Origin: an uncultured Propionibacteriaceae bacterium | Lineage (GTDB): Bacteria > Actinomycetota > Actinomycetes > Propionibacteriales > Propionibacteriaceae | DNA length: 64,000 bases | Assembly (NCBI GenBank): GCA_936924635.1 | Contig: CAKZHP010000133.1 | Span: 62,001 to 126,000 of the forward strand | Direction of reading: 5' to 3' | Shown: one piece after another, positions 59,836-64,000 of the stretch | Layout: the number at the start of each line of letters is the position of its first letter | How positions within the stretch are numbered: position 1 is the stretch's first letter | Notes under the pieces: model-generated | Database searches by the model: none | Seen by the model: only the letters and a program-made list of their open reading frames with translations | Told to the model about the DNA's origin: nothing | Program-made: the position numbers and the translations under genes

Positions 59836-60765
59836 ATGAGGATCGAGACACCCACAGCGGAGCTGCTGCAGGAAGTCGCCACCATGGCGACCACGCCGGG
59901 GGTCGGGATGACATCCGCCCAGATCGAGACCGAGATCGCTGCCGGGCGTCTACAGCCTCAGTGGTCACAGGTCGCCGTCGACCATGCGGGCAAAGTCATC
60001 GGGCGGGCTTTGTGGTGGGGGCGGGACCAGCAGACCCCCATCGCGCTGGACGTGTGGGATGTCATCGCCGACCACGCCGAGGCGGCAATGGTCCTCCGCG
60101 CGCTCCTGGAGCGCGGCCATGCCGTCCTGGCAGCTCGCGGCATCCCTGTCCCGCTGCCGCACACCTTGCGTGTCCCCGTCGCGTGGCGCGACGACGCCGC
60201 CGTGGCCCACGACGTCCACACGAAGATCGTGGAAGCCGCAGGTCTCGGCCTCGGTCATCACAACGAGCGGCGGCAGTTCGAGTGGGATCAAGGAACCTCC
60301 GTCATCCCGCCCAGCCCGCGGCTGCGGTTCGAGCCAGCTGGTGACGACGCGTTCGTCAGCCTCTTCGCCCGCGCCACGCACGGCTCCCTCGACGTCATGA
60401 CCCGACGCGAGCTGGCCACCACCGATGCGCTGAGCTTGGCGCGAGATGAGGTGGACTACTACCGTTCCTGCCCCGGCGATCGGGACTGGTGGCGCCTCGC
60501 GTACGACAAGCACGGCTCCGTCGTGGGGATCGCCATCCCTTCGGCCACCCCGACGAATCGCAACGTCGGCTATCTGGCGGTCGTGCCAGAACACCGTGGG
60601 CACGGATACGTCGATGATCTCCTCGGGTTCATCACCGCCTTCCATGCCGCGTCTGGAGCGCAGAGGATCACTGCAACCACCGACGCCGTGAACACACCCA
60701 TGGCAGCAGCGTTCGAGCGGGCCGGCTACCGATGCGTCGAGACACGGATCGACCTCGAACGCTGA
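59836..60765 (+). CDS. Double-GNAT N-acetyltransferase-like protein
   Basis: A 309-residue protein with two GNAT-like halves. The second (about 150-309) has the acetyl-CoA motif VGYLAVVPEHRGHGYVDDLLG (Q/RxxGxG/A as RGHGYV) and the C-terminal ATTDAVNTPMAAAFERAGYRCVETRIDLER. The first half lacks a clear motif A. The substrate is unknown. Codon choice is less strictly GC3-rich than its neighbours, a weak hint of later acquisition. Confidence 0.8.
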   Translation: MRIETPTAELLQEVATMATTPGVGMTSAQIETEIAAGRLQPQWSQVAVDHAGKVIGRALWWGRDQQTPIALDVWDVIADHAEAAMVLRALLERGHAVLAARGIPVPLPHTLRVPVAWRDDAAVAHDVHTKIVEAAGLGLGHHNERRQFEWDQGTSVIPPSPRLRFEPAGDDAFVSLFARATHGSLDVMTRRELATTDALSLARDEVDYYRSCPGDRDWWRLAYDKHGSVVGIAIPSATPTNRNVGYLAVVPEHRGHGYVDDLLGFITAFHAASGAQRITATTDAVNTPMAAAFERAGYRCVETRIDLER

Positions 60766-60852
60766 CCCATCTCCTCAGCCCATCTCGCGCACGCGCTCTC
60801 GCTGCCGAGCACCCATCACGATGACAGGGCACCGGCAATGGGGAGACATGCC

Positions 60853-62163
60853 CTAGCCGGCGTCTTCCTCGAACGGCTCGGTCTCCAGCTGCGCGGCCGC
60901 GATCCGCTCCTGGCGCTCCTTCTCCCTGAAGGCGGCGATGTCGGCCTTGGTCCGCATCCGCCGCGGCGGGGTGAGGTTGTCGAAGTGCGACCCGAGTGCC
61001 ACCAGACCGCCGGCCTCGCGCACGCGTCCGTCCATCACGCTGAACTTGAGGGAGCGCTGGAGCGCGTCCAGCACGTCGCCCTTGCCGTCGTGGATGGAGC
61101 CTGACACGTAGAACGAGCCGGGGCGGAAGTGCAGCGCCGGGATCACCACGTCGACGGACCCGCGGCCCTCGATGTCGAGCGGCAGGAACTCCGCCTCGAT
61201 CGTGGTGTGGGCCCACATCACGTGGCCGTCGACGTTCTCGATCGACACCACGAAGGAGGGGTCGTCGATGAGCTCGTCGGCGTGGAAGTGCATCCGGATG
61301 GTCATCGGCTCGCCCGAGCGCAGCACCGTCGAGTCACGGCCGGAGGTGTTGATGATCTCGAACTGGTCGATCCCAGCGCGCCCGGTGCCGTACCGCACGC
61401 CGCCCGTCTCGACGACCTCGGCCTGGTGCTCGTCCTCGAAGTACTTGTTGATGACGTCGTTGGCGGGCCCGATCTCCATCACCCGGCCCTTGTCCATCCA
61501 GGCGGCCTCGTCGCAGAACGTGCGCATCTGGTCGAGCCCGTGGCTGACCACGACGACCGTGCGGCCCTGACGCTTGAGGTCGGAGAACTTGTCCATGCAC
61601 TTCTCCTGGAAGGCCATGTCGCCGACGGCGAGGACCTCGTCCACGAGCAGGATGTCGGGCTCGACGTGGATCGACACCGAGAAGCCCAGCCGCACGTACA
61701 TGCCGGAGGAGTAGTTCTTGACGGGCTGGTCGATGCTGCGGGCCACGGCGTCACCCGCGAAGTCGACGATGGAGTCGAACTTGCGCTCGATCTCCGCCCG
61801 CGACATGCCCAGGATCGCCGAGTTCAGGTAGACGTTCTCCCGCCCCGACAGCTCGGGATGGAAGCCGGACCCGACCTCGAGCATCGCCGCCATGCGACCG
61901 CGGTGGGTGATGGTGCCGGCATTCGGCTCCAGGATCCGCGCGATGCACTTGAGCAGTGTCGACTTGCCCGACCCGTTGTTGCCGAGCAGCCCGAAGGTCT
62001 TGCCCTGCGGGATCTCCAGCGACACGTCACGGAGCGCCCAGAACTCGTCGTACCGGGCCCGGCTGCCGCGCAGCAGCGCCGCCTTGAGCGACTTGTTGCG
62101 CTCGGAGTAGATGCGGAAGCTCTTCGAGACCCCCTCGACCGTGACTGCGGGAAGGTCGGCCAT
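60853..62163 (-). CDS. Polysaccharide ABC exporter ATPase with Wzt-like C-terminal domain
   Basis: A 436-residue ATPase of the Wzt/TagH class, with Walker A GNNGSGKST, signature YSSGMYVRLGFS and Walker B ILLVDEVLAVGD. Residues about 255-400 form a Wzt_C-type beta-sandwich (DQFEIINTSGRDSTVLRSGEPM, ALHFRPGSFYVSGSIHDGKGD). In Wzt this domain recognises the terminal modification of the exported glycan. A charged helical tail follows. Its ATG overlaps the permease stop (TGATG), so it is coupled to it. Confidence 0.92.
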   Translation of the reverse strand: MADLPAVTVEGVSKSFRIYSERNKSLKAALLRGSRARYDEFWALRDVSLEIPQGKTFGLLGNNGSGKSTLLKCIARILEPNAGTITHRGRMAAMLEVGSGFHPELSGRENVYLNSAILGMSRAEIERKFDSIVDFAGDAVARSIDQPVKNYSSGMYVRLGFSVSIHVEPDILLVDEVLAVGDMAFQEKCMDKFSDLKRQGRTVVVVSHGLDQMRTFCDEAAWMDKGRVMEIGPANDVINKYFEDEHQAEVVETGGVRYGTGRAGIDQFEIINTSGRDSTVLRSGEPMTIRMHFHADELIDDPSFVVSIENVDGHVMWAHTTIEAEFLPLDIEGRGSVDVVIPALHFRPGSFYVSGSIHDGKGDVLDALQRSLKFSVMDGRVREAGGLVALGSHFDNLTPPRRMRTKADIAAFREKERQERIAAAQLETEPFEEDAG

Positions 62164-63032
62164 CAGAGCTCCTCCACGATCCGGGCCTGGAAGTGACGGT
62201 AGGTGAGCACACCGATCACCAGGGTGACGAGCGCAGCCGCCGCCATCACCAGCCACTGGGTGGGCGAGGGGAAGGCGAAGTCGAACAGGATCCGCCGGTA
62301 CGCCTCGATGAACTGGTAGGCCGGGTTGGCCTCGAACAGCCACAGCAGCGGCACCCAGCCGAAGCCCCGCTGATCGAGGTGCGCCTGCGCGTCGCGGACC
62401 ATCGACAGCGTGAACACGATGCCCGAGGAGTAGAACCAGATCTGGTTGAACAGCTGCCAGATGTGCTGCACGTCGCGGAAGTAGACCATGAGCACGCTCA
62501 GCAGGAGGCCGAGGCCGAGCACGAAGAGCACGTTGAGGGCGACGACGAGCAGCAGCACCGGCACGTACGCGAGCACCAGCGGGCCTCCGGCGATCGCCAT
62601 CACCGCGACCAGCATCGCGAGCTCGGTGAGGAACGTCGAGGCCAGCGACAGCACGCTGGAGGTGACCAGCACGTGGCGTGGGAAGTAGACCTTCGTGAGC
62701 AGGCCGGAGTTGCCGGCCAGGGCGCCCATGCCGGCGACGATGCCGTTGCTCATGAAGCCCCACGGGATGATGCCGCAGGCGATCCAGAGCGAGAAGTTCG
62801 TCAGCCCGGAGTGGATGCCCGGCGGCACGGAGCCCCGGAACACCAGGCCGAAGACGACCGAGAAGATCGCGATGGTGGCCAGCGGGTTGACCAGCGACCA
62901 CAGGCGCCCCAGAGCGGTCCGCTTGTACTGGGAGCGGATCTCCCGCAGGGTCAGGTTCACCAGCAGGTTGATGGTCGGGTGGCTGAGCGCCCGCGACCGC
63001 ACCCGCTGCCGGACAGCGGTGGTGCTGCTCAC
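62163..63032 (-). CDS. Polysaccharide ABC exporter permease (Wzm/TagG type, ABC-2)
   Basis: A 289-residue ABC-2 permease with six helices. An amphipathic N-terminus (LSHPTINLLVNLTLREIRSQYKRTALGRLWSLVNP) is characteristic of Wzm/TagG. GTG 63032 has GAGGTGA upstream; a longer frame to 63125 is unlikely. With the downstream ATPase it exports lipid-linked surface glycan. It is divergent from a WsaF-like glycosyltransferase gene. Confidence 0.9.
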   Translation of the reverse strand: MSSTTAVRQRVRSRALSHPTINLLVNLTLREIRSQYKRTALGRLWSLVNPLATIAIFSVVFGLVFRGSVPPGIHSGLTNFSLWIACGIIPWGFMSNGIVAGMGALAGNSGLLTKVYFPRHVLVTSSVLSLASTFLTELAMLVAVMAIAGGPLVLAYVPVLLLVVALNVLFVLGLGLLLSVLMVYFRDVQHIWQLFNQIWFYSSGIVFTLSMVRDAQAHLDQRGFGWVPLLWLFEANPAYQFIEAYRRILFDFAFPSPTQWLVMAAAALVTLVIGVLTYRHFQARIVEEL

Positions 63033-63213
63033 GAGCTCACCTCGCCGGAGGTCTGCGCAGACGTCACGCCGGACCTCCTTCTGTCTTGGGCCAACGCGCC
63101 CGGTCACACTAGCGCAGTCGACCACAGCGCCCCGTCAGACGCGCGGCGCCCTGCCCCCGCCGGCGCACCGATAGACTGTCGCGGCTCCGTCCTCCTCACA
63201 GATTCGGGTGGCA

Positions 63214-64000
63214 ATGGTCAGACGTGTCCTGCGGGTCCTCCGCATCGGCCTGGGAATCCTCAAGCGCGACGGTCTCCTGCGGTTCATGATCGACGGTCTG
63301 GAGTACGTCGAGCGCAAGAAGGCGGGCGGCCTGGCGGGCCTGTCGATGGTCCGCCACAAGGTGCGCTTCGACCCGCCGGTGCACCGCGACGACGTGCTGG
63401 CCGCCGACTTCGTCGGCCATCCGTACGACCCCGCGCAGCGCAACCCCCGCCACACCAAGGTGATCAGCTGGGTGATGTCTCCCCCCGGCAACGGCGGCGG
63501 GCACCAGAACATCTTCCGGTTCATCGACTTCCTCGACGCGGCGGGCTACACCAACCACGTCTACCTCTACAGCGTGCACGACCCGATGACGCTGGCCGAG
63601 GCGCAGGAGAACGTCTCCCACTACTCGACGGCCGAGCGCCTCCACTTCCACACCTGGGAGGGCGAGGTCGTCGACTCCGACGCGGTCTTCGCGACCGGAT
63701 GGGAGACCGCCTATCCGGTCTTCAACGTGGCCACCGACGGCGCCAAGCTGTACTTCGTGCAGGACTTCGAGCCCTCCTTCTACCCGGTCGGCACCACTTC
63801 CCTGCTCGCCGAGAACACCTACCGCTTCGGCTTCCACGGCATCACCGCCGGCGGCTGGCTGAAGCACACGCTGAGCACCCGCTACGGCATGGAGTGCGAC
63901 GCGTACGACTTCGGCGCCGACTCCTCGCTGTACCGGTACCGCAACCCCGAGCCGCGCCGCGAGGTGTTCTTCTACGCCCGCCCGGTCACCGAGCGCCGCG
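63214..64000 (+). CDS. WsaF-like rhamnosyltransferase-type glycosyltransferase (3' end outside window)
   Basis: The frame starts at ATG 63214 and is open for 262 codons to the window edge. The N-terminal half matches the WsaF-type GT-B domain: VISWVMSPPGNGGGHQNIFRFIDFLDAAGYTNHVYLY, then FATGWETAYPVFN and LYFVQDFEPSFYPVGT. Such enzymes transfer rhamnose or related sugars to surface glycan chains. It is divergent from the Wzm/Wzt-type exporter, with a 181-base intergenic region that has no other gene. Confidence 0.85.
   Translation, partial: MVRRVLRVLRIGLGILKRDGLLRFMIDGLEYVERKKAGGLAGLSMVRHKVRFDPPVHRDDVLAADFVGHPYDPAQRNPRHTKVISWVMSPPGNGGGHQNIFRFIDFLDAAGYTNHVYLYSVHDPMTLAEAQENVSHYSTAERLHFHTWEGEVVDSDAVFATGWETAYPVFNVATDGAKLYFVQDFEPSFYPVGTTSLLAENTYRFGFHGITAGGWLKHTLSTRYGMECDAYDFGADSSLYRYRNPEPRREVFFYARPVTERR

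Overview
This is a high-GC actinobacterial chromosome segment. Codon third positions are almost all G or C, start codons are often GTG, and the conserved run phoH-like, ybeY, CNNM/CBS, era is typical of Actinobacteria. The style suggests Propionibacteriales/Nocardioidaceae, but no rRNA is present to confirm this. I see no tRNA, rRNA, CRISPR array, prophage or intact insertion sequence.

Layout. 1-10065 holds the N-terminal 1,060 residues of a secreted adhesin-like protein, a metallo-beta-lactamase-fold hydrolase, an M1 peptidase, recO, a zinc-ribbon/SPFH membrane pair and uppS. 10125-13349 is a heme-peroxidase trio: DyP, an unassigned middle protein and a catalase-like protein. 13538-15000 is decaying DNA: a hydrolase with an in-frame stop and a threonine-dehydratase remnant. 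15066-18999 is a sugar-acid operon. 19419-21348 is leuA with a leucine-rich leader peptide and attenuator. 21417-28778 holds TetR, membrane and transport genes, amylosucrase, and an ABC exporter divergent from MarR. 28966-32887 is the era/ybeY/phoH block, followed by a PhoX phosphatase at 32994-34385.

34510-52679 is the largest accessory block. It contains two companion oxidoreductase-type genes, an IclR regulator, an alpha-galactosidase, a complete peptide-type ABC importer, and a set of hydrolase and PLP enzymes: FAH-family protein, class III aminotransferase, RidA, N-acyl-D-amino-acid deacylase, amidohydrolase, cysteine-synthase-fold enzyme and DSD1-like enzyme. All three divergent promoter regions of this block carry a similar 15-bp half-palindrome (TGGAAC-N3-), so it may be a single IclR regulon for N-acyl-D-amino-acid or peptide scavenging. 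52952-64000 contains proline iminopeptidase, DUF5709, a queuosine-precursor transporter, a glycosyltransferase, a GNAT remnant, a YeiH/LysR pair, a GNAT protein, and the edge of a surface-polysaccharide locus.

Two features cut across the window. First, a dispersed intergenic repeat (six complete copies and two partial heads) has a conserved two-hairpin design. Its stems differ between copies but keep pairing through compensatory changes; this is the best candidate for an undescribed element. Second, many genes look leaderless, with a TANNNT box 6-7 bases before ATG or GTG. This pattern settles several start codons and supports the leuA leader peptide.
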